From contig DCCS01000044.1 of assembly GCA_002316015.1 (NCBI GenBank), forward strand, positions 1 through 20,437: 20,437 bases of DNA, written 5' to 3'. The stretch is from Prevotellaceae bacterium UBA1075. GTDB lineage: Bacteria; Bacteroidota; Bacteroidia; Bacteroidales; Bacteroidaceae. A program made the translations under genes and the position numbers. Each line of letters begins with the position of its first letter. Position 1 is the first letter of the stretch. The notes under the pieces were generated by a model. It searched no databases, was not told the DNA's origin, and worked only from the letters and a program-made list of their open reading frames with translations. Of this stretch, positions 1-6,918 are shown one piece after another.

Positions 1-1412
1 GTCTTAATCCTTGTTTTATTGGAACATGCTCTCTGAGTATGGCGCCGTATTGACAAGCGCCATCGGACTGATGTCTTAATCCTTGTTTTATTGGAACATG
101 CTCTCTGAGCTCTGTTCAAGGGAGGCAAAAAAAGGCATTTTAAGGCGTCTTAATCCTTGTTTTATTGGAACATGCTCTCTGAGAGCCGCAGACACCAACA
201 ACGAGTTGGTGTCGGGGGTCTTAATCCTTGTTTTATTGGAACATGCTCTCTGAGACTGTCAGAGATAGTGGATATCGAGGACATAAACAGTCTTAATCCT
301 TGTTTTATTGGAACATGCTCTCTGAGTGGTACCACGGATACCAAGGAGGCTAAGTCTTGGGGTCTTAATCCTTGTTTTATTGGAACATGCTCTCTGAGGG
401 GCGCATGCGCGCCCTCATGCGCGCGGTGGACGGGTCTTAATCCTTGTTTTATTGGAACATGCTCTCTGAGTTGTTTAAGTTTTTTTGGATATTATTAGTA
501 TGTAGTCTTAATCCTTGTTTTATTGGAACATGCTCTCTGAGACCGATGAGGACGCCCGCTTCCCCTATATAGTCATGTCTTAATCCTTGTTTTATTGGAA
601 CATGCTCTCTGAGCCTCAAGGGCAAAATCATCCGCCACGCTGCGCTGAAGTCTTAATCCTTGTTTTATTGGAACATGCTCTCTGAGTGGTGTTTCCGCTG
701 AGATTACTCCTGCAACTCCTATGTCTTAATCCTTGTTTTATTGGAACATGCTCTCTGAGAACCAAGAATGAAATAGCCAAAAATAAGTGGCTCAGTCTTA
801 ATCCTTGTTTTATTGGAACATGCTCTCTGAGATGTATCATTACTATAACTGAGGAGGAGTTCTTAAGTCTTAATCCTTGTTTTATTGGAACATGCTCTCT
901 GAGTATTGACGTTTTGTAGATTCTGGCGCCATTATGGCGTCTTAATCCTTGTTTTATTGGAACATGCTCTCTGAGTTTGTCAACAAGAACCCCAGGGCAA
1001 AAAGACATGGGTCTTAATCCTTGTTTTATTGGAACATGCTCTCTGAGAGCCTATAAATAAACAAGAAAAATGGAAACAAGAATTGTCTTAATCCTTGTTT
1101 TATTGGAACATGCTCTCTGAGATTTAGAATTAATGAGTAATATGATAAATAAAGAAGTCTTAATCCTTGTTTTATTGGAACATGCTCTCTGAGGTATGTC
1201 TTTTCCTGGCGTTGTTGTATTGACGGCGGTCTTAATCCTTGTTTTATTGGAACATGCTCTCTGAGAGTGCCATCCTCGGTAACTTCGAGGCAGACGCAGA
1301 GGTCTTAATCCTTGTTTTATTGGAACATGCTCTCTGAGGAAAAGGACAGGGGGCAGAAAAACGAGGACGGGAAGCGTCTTAATCCTTGTTTTATTGGAAC
1401 ATGCTCTCTGAG
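1..1412 (-). CRISPR. CRISPR array, 20 identical repeats, 19 spacers (open at window start)
   Basis: A 37-base repeat occurs 20 times, starting at 1, 73, 147, 218, 290, 362, 434, 505, 577, 650, 723, 795, 867, 939, 1011, 1085, 1157, 1229, 1302 and 1376. All copies look identical by eye. Spacers are 34-37 bases, mostly 35, and none repeats. On the minus strand the repeat ends GGATTAAGAC, so a Cas6 cut would leave the 8-base crRNA handle ATTAAGAC, similar to the ATTGAAAC-type handles of type III and I-B systems. This, and the minus-strand cas operon, favour transcription from the 1412 side towards position 1. No degenerate terminal repeat is seen at 1-37, so the array probably continues outside the window. 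The repeat has only a short possible stem (TCC/GGA). Strand is inferred, not proven. Confidence 0.98.
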
Positions 1413-1852
1413 GGCAAAAAAGTCAAAGCACTCGATTCCAACATCTTGTGGCTTCTGTTCGGGACGTTCCCCCACATTTTCGCAGGAAAAATGTACCTTC
1501 ACAGCACAAAGGTATGAAAAAAAGCAAAAGGGCGATGCGCCTACGCACCACTTTTTTCGGCTCACCCGATAAAGTCCGTGGCAAGTGCCAGCCAGACAGC
1601 AACGGCACGCGGCAGGATTTCCTTGCAAGACGCTTGCCTTTGCATTATGACGAAGGCCGAAGGCATAAACATGTACAAGGGACTTGCCTCTTGCTTCCCT
1701 TCCAGAGTGCGTCCCTGATTACTTTGACGTGCAGGGACGGGCTCCGGCGCGTGTCCATACGGCTCACCTGCTATGGCCGGGACGGCAACCTGGTGAAGCG
1801 CGTGACCCCGGGTCATCATAAATGTGGTCTTGGTTGGCGGTTGGCAGGCGTG
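1413..1852 (-). promoter_or_regulatory. Non-coding stretch, probable CRISPR leader
   Basis: This 440-base gap between the array and the methyltransferase stop holds no gene I can recognise. If the array is read on the minus strand, this is the leader side. The only promoter-like element seen is TACCTTTG on the minus strand at 1514-1507. It fits the Bacteroidota -7 box TAnnTTTG, but no TTTG lies at the usual 19-21 base distance upstream. A start near 1500 would give about 90 transcribed bases before the first repeat. Open frames across this region (plus strand 1448-2053, minus strand 1562-1819) have no familiar motif and are not called. Confidence 0.4.
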
Positions 1853-3403
1853 TCAGCCAAGTTCAAGCCTGAGCTGACAGGCTTCTGCTTTTTGTGGGGG
1901 AAAAACACCAATGCCGCGCTGTTCCTGAGCGGGCATTTCGCCATTCCAGTCGTTACTGTCGAACACACCAGTTGCCACGACGGCTTCTGTCAGCATCCTG
2001 ACCACGGGAACTGCGACGCTGTTCCCGATCAGGCGCATCCAGCGAACTCTTGATTCTGGCAACTTGAAGTCAGCGGGAAACCCCTGTATCCTGCAGGCTT
2101 CCGATTTTGTGATTTTCCTGTATCTTTTCTTCTTGAATATCTCTTGTATGAATTTCTCTTTCCATTCCTCGGAAGTCACGGCATGCAGTTCTATGTTTGA
2201 CACATAATCATTCGTGTCACTCGCGACCAGGGTGGGGTATATTTTTGACGAAGGAAGAAAAATCCTGTTTATTCCATTCAGGCCTGTACTGATTTTCGTG
2301 TTCTTGAAGTCGTATCGCATCTCTGTGCATCTTACGGCGCCCTTTTTTTCGAGTTTTCGCAAGGTGTCCGTTATGCTGATTTTCCTTTTTCTGAAGTCTT
2401 TGTTCGACTTAAGTTCATCTGCCATTATACGGCCATTCCTGCCACAAGACAGCAGAAATTCTTCTTCCTCATCCAAATGGGGCAGGACTTCACATATGTC
2501 GTAATAATATGGGCAGTGCTTGAGGATGCCCTTTTCCACCAGTTTCTCAAGTTCATCCTGTGTGACAGACGAGTCCAACTCCTGGAAGTGTTCCAGTCCC
2601 AGAGCATTCCCGTCCAGTATCCCATATCTGCTTTTTCTGCGATTTGTCAAGAGCAGGGCACAAATTCGCTTTTCTCTTTGGGTCGTGTCCTGTATGTCCC
2701 ATGAGTGGATAGTCGTGTGCCCGTTCCTGAGGTCATTGAGCAGGAAGTAATCATTAAACCCCTGCTCATTGCATGACAGGCTCCGGCGTGCGGTATTGGT
2801 CCCTTTGGGCTTTCTGGCCTCTATGGCAAGGCCGTCAAGGACATCGCTCAGGCACACCATGCCTGGGGCCGGACTTGGTATGTGAAACCTCTGGTGGTAT
2901 TTCTCCTCTTTGAATCCCACTATATAAATCCTTACCCGAGTCTGGGGCACTCCATAGTCATAGGCATTGAGAAGATAGGTGCCGGCATGATACCCGGCTT
3001 GCCTGATCCTGCCAAGTATATATTCCAGTGCCTTTGAGTTTCTGGGGTCGGCCAGGCCTTTGACATTCTCAAAAATAAAGGCTTTTGGCCTTGTGGCATT
3101 CAGAAGAAATATGGTGTCATTCCAAAGTTGGCCTCTGTCGTCGTCAAATCCCAAATTCTTGCCGGCGATAGACCAGCTTTGGCATGGAACCCCGGCCGTC
3201 ATGAAATCATGTTTGGGGAGACTTTTCAGTTTCGTGATATCTCCCAAATTCTTGTCTGGTGTTTCGTTGAAGTTCTCACAATACGCTTGTATGGCATCTT
3301 TGGCAATCTCGCTGAATCCCACGCTTTCGCCTCCGGCACTTTCCGATGCGATGTGAAAGCCTCCTATTCCCGCAAACAAATCTACAAAAGTGAATTTTGC
3401 CAT
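1853..3403 (-). CDS. DNA (cytosine-5) methyltransferase of a type II R-M system
   Basis: This 516-residue protein is a C5-cytosine methyltransferase, transferring a methyl group from S-adenosylmethionine to C5 of a cytosine in the recognition site. Visible motifs in order: I (DLFAGIGG, residues 8-15), IV with the catalytic cysteine (GVPCQSWS, Cys74), VI (ENVKG, 112-116), VIII (QTRVRIYIVG, 154-163), a long target-recognition region at about 180-430, IX (SEACRIQGFP) and X (IGNSVAVP, about 459-466). The target region is larger than in short family members and includes a charged helical stretch, which partly explains the length. Its start codon overlaps the stop of the endonuclease by one base (TAATG), so the two are translationally coupled. 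It should protect the host from the neighbouring endonuclease. A tail of about 50 residues follows motif X and has no recognised function. Confidence 0.93.
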   Translation of the reverse strand: MAKFTFVDLFAGIGGFHIASESAGGESVGFSEIAKDAIQAYCENFNETPDKNLGDITKLKSLPKHDFMTAGVPCQSWSIAGKNLGFDDDRGQLWNDTIFLLNATRPKAFIFENVKGLADPRNSKALEYILGRIRQAGYHAGTYLLNAYDYGVPQTRVRIYIVGFKEEKYHQRFHIPSPAPGMVCLSDVLDGLAIEARKPKGTNTARRSLSCNEQGFNDYFLLNDLRNGHTTIHSWDIQDTTQREKRICALLLTNRRKSRYGILDGNALGLEHFQELDSSVTQDELEKLVEKGILKHCPYYYDICEVLPHLDEEEEFLLSCGRNGRIMADELKSNKDFRKRKISITDTLRKLEKKGAVRCTEMRYDFKNTKISTGLNGINRIFLPSSKIYPTLVASDTNDYVSNIELHAVTSEEWKEKFIQEIFKKKRYRKITKSEACRIQGFPADFKLPESRVRWMRLIGNSVAVPVVRMLTEAVVATGVFDSNDWNGEMPAQEQRGIGVFPPQKAEACQLRLELG

Positions 3404-4236
3404 TATTTAAGTGTGTATCCAGTAATACTGCCAGAAGGCTCAATCCCCAGAAATTCTCTATAGATACGTTCCTTGTAAGTGGTTCCCAATCTGTTAATCT
3501 CCTTTATGAAACTGTGGTATGTGCCTTTACCCCCGATAAGGTCCCAAAACTCCTCGCCAATCAATACCGAACAGTCGTGAGTCATGTCAAACCATCTTTT
3601 GGGGAATGACCATGCGTAATCTTCTTTATTCTGGCCGTATGGGTTGTAAACAAGAGCATAGTATGCGCTATCTACCTTGTGTTCTGTCATAGCCAGCAAC
3701 TTGAACATCTTCTCTTTGCTGACTTTTGTCTGGTCACTGTTCGGCAATGGTGCCTTTAGTTCAAACGCATACGTTTTTCCTGTCAGCTTGCTTTTTATCA
3801 GAATGTCACATGTTACACTGACAGGAATCGGGTCGCCGCCTCCCGCAAGTATGTAAGCCAGTTCTTTGCTCCAATCCGGCTTCTCCTTTTTCTCGCCTTT
3901 GACTCCATGTTCCAGCCGGTTCAGAACTTCCTGGATTCGCCTAAGGCTTTCTTCACCGACAGTCCCTTGCACCAACGTGCCTTGTGAGCAGTCTCCATGA
4001 TGAGCCTTGGCAACTTGAACCGCCAGTTTCTCCCAAACACTTCCAAAAGGTGTGACAAACCTTCGCTCAAAATGAGACCCCTTGAAAATTTCGTCAGGAA
4101 CCAATGCCGCATATAGCGGTTTGCTTGCATGGTGCTTCTCTGCGACGAAGGGGTCAGAGACAAGAACCTTATCCATGACTCTGTCCATCATTGTCTTGAC
4201 AACATCCAATATGGCTTGTGTGACTTTCTTGTTCAT
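3403..4236 (-). CDS. Type II restriction endonuclease, probably TdeIII/MjaII-like
   Basis: This 277-residue protein lies directly before the methyltransferase and is the obvious restriction partner. A PD-(D/E)xK-type core is visible: Asp144 in VTCDILIKS, then Glu159-Leu-Lys161 in YAFELKAPLPN, and an acidic position in the preceding helix (FERRF or VWEKL, about 57-69). The block around ELKAPLPNSDQTK followed by a lysine-rich helix resembles the TdeIII/MjaII family, whose known members cut GGNCC. That assignment is from memory of the family and the specificity is an inference. The start at 4236 is supported by a good promoter about 50 bases upstream and an AAAGG-like ribosome site. Synthesising the endonuclease before the methyltransferase is an order that normally needs some delay of R activity; no controller gene is seen. 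Confidence 0.72.
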   Translation of the reverse strand: MNKKVTQAILDVVKTMMDRVMDKVLVSDPFVAEKHHASKPLYAALVPDEIFKGSHFERRFVTPFGSVWEKLAVQVAKAHHGDCSQGTLVQGTVGEESLRRIQEVLNRLEHGVKGEKKEKPDWSKELAYILAGGGDPIPVSVTCDILIKSKLTGKTYAFELKAPLPNSDQTKVSKEKMFKLLAMTEHKVDSAYYALVYNPYGQNKEDYAWSFPKRWFDMTHDCSVLIGEEFWDLIGGKGTYHSFIKEINRLGTTYKERIYREFLGIEPSGSITGYTLK

Positions 4237-4282
4237 TTTTGTCTGCCTTTCTTTGCTCGCACTTGCATGCTGTAAATTACTG

Positions 4283-4315
4283 CAAAGATAAGAAAATGTT
4301 CCCTATAATCCCAAA
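4283..4315 (-). promoter_or_regulatory. Promoter of the R-M operon
   Basis: On the minus strand TTTG (4315-4312) and TATCTTTG (4290-4283) are separated by 21 bases. This matches the Bacteroidota primary sigma factor promoter (-33 TTTG, -7 TAnnTTTG, 19-21 bases apart) without a mismatch. Transcription would start near 4276, leaving about 40 bases of leader before the endonuclease ATG at 4236. It means the R-M pair can be expressed independently of the cas operon upstream. Confidence 0.72.
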
Positions 4316-4336
4316 TCGGCCATTAGGATTCCCCCG

Positions 4337-4348
4337 TGCCGTACGGCA
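4337..4348. other. 12-base perfect palindrome between cas2 and the R-M promoter
   Basis: TGCCGTACGGCA is a perfect inverted repeat lying 15 bases past the cas2 stop and about 22 bases upstream of the -33 element of the R-M promoter. No T-run follows on the minus strand, so it is a poor intrinsic terminator. An operator or a chance palindrome are both possible. Confidence 0.3.
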
Positions 4349-4362
4349 AAGAGAAATCCCCA

Positions 4363-4854
4363 TCAGAAGAACAGCGTATTGCGGCTGTGCGTTATGATAT
4401 CTACCTCTATCTTCTGCCCGATGACCTTCATCATACGCAGGTAATCGGTGGAGACGGGGAGCACGATGATACTGTCCTCATTCTCGTAACTGTCCTGCAC
4501 CTCGGCCAGGTCACGCTTTATCTGCTCATACACATCCACCGCCGCATCGGCCAGGAATATGGAGCGCTGGACTGGGAAACAGCCCTTCCGCAGGAGGTAC
4601 TTGCGCACAAGCGCCCGCACCTTGTTGCTCTCGATATCATACATTACAAAAAACAGCATACGGTCTCTGTTCTTCTTGTGGTAATCCACTATCCCAAGCA
4701 ATTTCCTGACACGCTGAGACAATGTTTCCAATTCGGGAAGCGGGTCCGGCACACTGTCCGCGTCCTCCGGCCCACTCCTGTGCTCCAGGGACGCGGCACG
4801 CAACTTGCGCATCTGCTCCACAAAACTTATGGGCGGCTTCTTCTTCCGTGGCAT
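4363..4854 (-). CDS. cas2: Cas2 with a 65-residue N-terminal extension
   Basis: Cas2 forms the central dimer of the Cas1-Cas2 spacer integrase. The core begins at about residue 66 (MLFFVMYDIESNKVR), with the conserved aspartate at 73 at the end of the first strand, then FPVQRSIFLA, and ends DIITHSRNTLFF. Residues 1-65 are an extra, mostly helical, charged segment not needed for the ferredoxin fold. I keep the long start at 4854 because it lies only 3 bases after the Prim-Pol stop, as for other genes of this operon. An internal start at Met66 would leave a gap of nearly 200 bases. Last gene of the cas operon, following Prim-Pol and Cas1. The extension could contact Cas1 or the Prim-Pol, but that is a guess. 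Confidence 0.92.
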   Translation of the reverse strand: MPRKKKPPISFVEQMRKLRAASLEHRSGPEDADSVPDPLPELETLSQRVRKLLGIVDYHKKNRDRMLFFVMYDIESNKVRALVRKYLLRKGCFPVQRSIFLADAAVDVYEQIKRDLAEVQDSYENEDSIIVLPVSTDYLRMMKVIGQKIEVDIITHSRNTLFF

Positions 4855-4857
4855 GGG

Positions 4858-5868
4858 CTACATCATCTCGGCCAGGAAACTCTGGATGACCTGGGCCATC
4901 AGTTCGTTTGCCTCGGCATCTGTGCCTGTCCGGGGCGACTGCACGACCGAGAACCCGCGCCTGCCATAGAAGAGGTTTATCTCGGCCTGGCGGAGCCCTA
5001 TCTTGCAACGCAACTTCTTTCCATACTGGATGTTCACAATCTCGGAAATCACGACCCCCTTGTCCTCGACATACTTCTGCAAGTCACCGATGATGTCATT
5101 CAGGATGGCAGGCACGTACGCGGGGCATCGCTGGGGCTCCGGACGGGGATTGAGCGTGGCCTTTATCCGTGCCATGATGTCCTTGTCGGGCTCTGTCCGG
5201 GATGGGGGCGCGGGGGCACACTCCTTGCGCACGGCATGCTCCGCCTCGCGTTTCAGGTCAAAGGCCATGCTGACGTTCTCCTCCGGGTTGAGATAGTCGG
5301 TCAGCACAACAGGCTCGGCCGAAGGATTGAAATACGCGTAGGCATCGGCACTGAGGAAACAGGCACGGGTCACATCGCACGTCTTGGTGTCAACCACCTG
5401 CTCCAGGCCATATTGTCGCGAGAAGCGCGTGAGGAACAGCTTGTAAAAGGTCTTGTACAAGCCCGCGTCATGGCAACGCTCCGACAGGCGGAACATGACC
5501 TTCAGCCCGTCACCTCCGGGAGACAGGAAACAGAGCATGGCACGCGTGTCGCCCGTTATGTTCTTGCGGAGTTCGGGCATGGACAGCCCCTTCTCCGACA
5601 CATGGTCGATATCCACGATGAAATACTCCGTGTAGGCAAAGTTCTCTGTCCTGCGGAAAGAGGGGCTGAACATGGCACACACGAAATAGGGAAGCTGCTG
5701 CTTGAGGAGTGCGTACTGCGAGGGGTTCATCTGGCGCACGACACTCAACTGGCGAAGCAACGACCGGATGGACTCACGGGGATTGCGGATGGCGTCATAC
5801 AGGCTGCGGACCGGTATCCTGCGCAGTTCCTCCTTGACATCCTTGATGTTTAACGCTACGGACAACAT
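4858..5868 (-). CDS. CRISPR-associated primase-polymerase (CAPP, BT4734-like AEP)
   Basis: This 336-residue protein carries the signature of an archaeo-eukaryotic primase-like catalytic core of the BT4734/VirE-N kind. The metal-binding pair is Asp86 and Asp88 (FIVDIDHV), the second motif is LSPGGDGLKVMF (115-126), and the third is CDVTRACFLSAD (164-175). A variable linker rich in Pro and Glu (about 195-245) leads to a small C-terminal alpha/beta domain (about 248-336), which I do not recognise. CRISPR-associated Prim-Pols are known in type III loci, and published work links them to spacer acquisition together with Cas1 and Cas2. Here it sits exactly between cas1 (18-base gap) and cas2 (3-base gap), which supports that role. 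It would prime and extend DNA, perhaps making prespacers from RNA or ssDNA templates or filling gaps after integration. Confidence 0.87.
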   Translation of the reverse strand: MLSVALNIKDVKEELRRIPVRSLYDAIRNPRESIRSLLRQLSVVRQMNPSQYALLKQQLPYFVCAMFSPSFRRTENFAYTEYFIVDIDHVSEKGLSMPELRKNITGDTRAMLCFLSPGGDGLKVMFRLSERCHDAGLYKTFYKLFLTRFSRQYGLEQVVDTKTCDVTRACFLSADAYAYFNPSAEPVVLTDYLNPEENVSMAFDLKREAEHAVRKECAPAPPSRTEPDKDIMARIKATLNPRPEPQRCPAYVPAILNDIIGDLQKYVEDKGVVISEIVNIQYGKKLRCKIGLRQAEINLFYGRRGFSVVQSPRTGTDAEANELMAQVIQSFLAEMM

Positions 5869-5886
5869 AGGCTGGATAATGTTTTT

Positions 5887-6873
5887 TCACATATACCGTT
5901 TGAACTTCGAGGCCAACTTCTGGGCATACAGCGTTATCTGGGTAAAGCGGCTGCGCGACATCGTGCCGGTGCCCACCACCTCGTCCAGGTAGTCATTGAT
6001 GGACTGTATCAATATCCTGCGGCCCAAGGCCTCGAGCCAGCAGGCCCCGTCCTCGCGGACGGAATAGTGCTCGTCGGACACCAGTTGCTGGGCAAGCAGC
6101 TGTACCACCACATAGTCAACCCACACGCGATAGAGCTCTATCACATCATAGACCAGTACGGGACGGTTATAGTCATCACGGTGCATGACTCCCACATAGG
6201 GGTCTATGCCCGCCTTTATCAGCGCGCCCTCTATCTTGCCATAGAGCACCCCGTAGCCATAATTGAGCAGGGCATTGGCCACATCCATGGCCGGGTGCTG
6301 CGTGCGCTTTTCGAAGCGGTACTGCCCGGGGATGAAGAGGTTGAGTGTGGTGAAATATATCTTGGACGACACGCCCTCCCAGCCCCGCAGGGTGGGCGCG
6401 ACATCCGACACCACCTTCCCCTCCACCATCCTTATCTTGGAATGGTAATCCTCGAGCCTGTTGATGGACTTGGTGACCTCGGCCTGTACCGCCCTGTCGG
6501 CATCACCCGCCGAGACCATGAGCAGCATGGCCTGCTGGTTCTCTATCTTCTGGCAGAGCACTTCCTTGATCCACGCCACGGCGTCCTGGGAGAACGTGAA
6601 AGCCAACTGCCCCTTGCGTATCGTGGCCACGGACCCATACCTGGGACTCCAGATGCGGGCAATGGGGTTGCCTGTCCTGTCATTGAACAGCACCTCTATC
6701 TCGTTCTCCACCGCCAGCATGACCGCGTCACTGGTAATCTGGGCGCCACGGCTTATCTGGATGGAGCTGATGCCGGCGGCGGGTATGCGCTGGCGGCCAT
6801 CAGCGTTGGAGATGACGAAGCCCTCATTGTCACGGCTGAGCGAGACACCGAAATTGTTGATGATGAGTTCCAT
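5887..6873 (-). CDS. cas1: CRISPR integrase Cas1
   Basis: Cas1 is the metal-dependent integrase that inserts spacers at the leader-proximal repeat. At 328 residues it has the usual length. The N-terminal beta domain starts with a typical strand (MELIINNFGVSLSRDNEGF). The catalytic domain shows Glu166 (RGWEGVSSKIYF), His231 (VGVMHRDDYNRP) and Asp243 with Glu246 (LVYDVIELYR), so the active site looks complete. No reverse transcriptase or Cas6 is fused to it, unlike several Cas1 proteins of Bacteroidota type III loci. It follows the helicase after 45 bases and precedes the Prim-Pol by 18 bases, forming a compact adaptation cassette. Confidence 0.97.
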   Translation of the reverse strand: MELIINNFGVSLSRDNEGFVISNADGRQRIPAAGISSIQISRGAQITSDAVMLAVENEIEVLFNDRTGNPIARIWSPRYGSVATIRKGQLAFTFSQDAVAWIKEVLCQKIENQQAMLLMVSAGDADRAVQAEVTKSINRLEDYHSKIRMVEGKVVSDVAPTLRGWEGVSSKIYFTTLNLFIPGQYRFEKRTQHPAMDVANALLNYGYGVLYGKIEGALIKAGIDPYVGVMHRDDYNRPVLVYDVIELYRVWVDYVVVQLLAQQLVSDEHYSVREDGACWLEALGRRILIQSINDYLDEVVGTGTMSRSRFTQITLYAQKLASKFKRYM

Positions 6874-6918
6874 GTTCCATGAAGGTTTTGGGGTGTGGCC
6901 TCTCCGCCATCCCCTCCA

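Noticed and set aside
157..1008. Open frames on both strands across the CRISPR array with repeated peptides (LNPCFIGTCSL and LREHVPIKQGLR).
   Set aside because: They are translations of the 37-base repeat; spacer lengths of 34-37 change the frame from unit to unit and no protein is implied.
1..1412. Spacers matching the rest of the window (self-targeting).
   Set aside because: None noticed by eye; a proper alignment was not possible here.
1562..1819. 85-codon minus-strand open frame downstream of the methyltransferase.
   Set aside because: Composition is unlike a protein family I know, there is no ribosome site, and it sits in the probable leader.
1448..2053. 201-codon plus-strand open frame between the array and the methyltransferase.
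   Set aside because: Its 3' third lies opposite the methyltransferase C-terminus and it shows no family motif; a stretch such as RLTCYGRDGNLVKRV is suggestive but not enough.
4336..5853. 505-codon open frame on the plus strand opposite cas2 and the Prim-Pol.
   Set aside because: Opposite strand has clear Cas2 and AEP motifs; the plus-strand frame is His/Leu/Val-rich without motifs, a shadow of GC-rich third codon positions.
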